A stretch of 6,883 bases of DNA, taken from Ignavibacteriales bacterium. GTDB taxonomy: Bacteria > Bacteroidota > Ignavibacteria > Ignavibacteriales > Melioribacteraceae. Position numbers and translations under genes: made by a program. Positions 6,869-6,883 of the stretch are shown here, in pieces. Location: contig JAFGID010000297.1 of assembly GCA_016929735.1 (NCBI GenBank), forward strand, positions 1 through 6,883, in the 5' to 3' direction. Under the pieces are notes generated by a model. The model was not told where the DNA came from. It was given only the letters and a program-made list of their open reading frames with translations, and searched no databases. Numbering within the stretch: position 1 is the stretch's first letter; each line of letters begins with the position of its first letter.

Positions 6869-6883
6869 TCCCGATTTATCGGG
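6869..6883. repeat. Short GC-rich palindrome at the tRNA break
   Basis: CCCGAT (6870-6875) and ATCGGG (6878-6883) are perfect inverted copies with only TT between. A T at 6869 would extend the arms by one pair if the base after the window is A. It replaces the part of the D-loop and the 5' strand expected for the tRNA. Short CCCGAT...ATCGGG palindromes occur as dispersed elements in Bacteroidetes-type genomes, to my recollection. Only this copy is visible here. Confidence 0.6.

Noticed and set aside
1..6883. CRISPR array, insertion sequence, phage or defence system
   Set aside because: No spaced direct repeats, transposase, integrase, nuclease or helicase signatures are present. The coding content is a complete, conventional efflux operon.

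Overview
This is an AT-rich Gram-negative chromosomal segment carrying one complete tripartite RND efflux operon on the + strand. The outer-membrane channel, the lipoprotein adaptor, the AT-rich coding and the order repressor-channel-adaptor-pump suggest a bacterium of the Bacteroidetes/Chlorobi/Ignavibacteria group. That placement is an inference from style, not from a marker gene.

Layout. Positions 1-57 are probably the last codons of an upstream gene, closed by a clear intrinsic terminator (63-87). Positions 88-468 are an AT-rich gap with no convincing gene, only two A/T-rich inverted repeats. A GC-rich palindromic operator candidate (469-484) overlaps a probable promoter and its start point just ahead of a TetR-family repressor (503-1093). 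The repressor is followed at close spacing by a TolC-like outer-membrane efflux protein (1108-2433), a lipid-anchored RND periplasmic adaptor (2435-3553, one base after the channel stop) and an AcrB-like inner-membrane RND pump (3568-6708). A strong palindromic hairpin (6783-6806) ends the operon. It also faces a convergent initiator tRNA-Met(CAT) on the - strand (6814 onward), and its U-tract better suits the tRNA.

How the genes work together: the pump takes substrate from the inner membrane or periplasm using the proton gradient, the adaptor bridges it to the channel, and the channel discharges the substrate outside the cell. The TetR protein, first gene of the same transcription unit, most likely represses the whole set through the operator and releases it when a ligand binds. 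The substrate cannot be read from the sequence.

Nothing here looks like a wholly new system. The two points most worth a second look are the right edge, where the tRNA-Met match breaks off inside the D-loop and is replaced by a short perfect palindrome, and the pump's altered proton-relay residues (Asp-Asn in TM4 and Asn for Lys in TM10).
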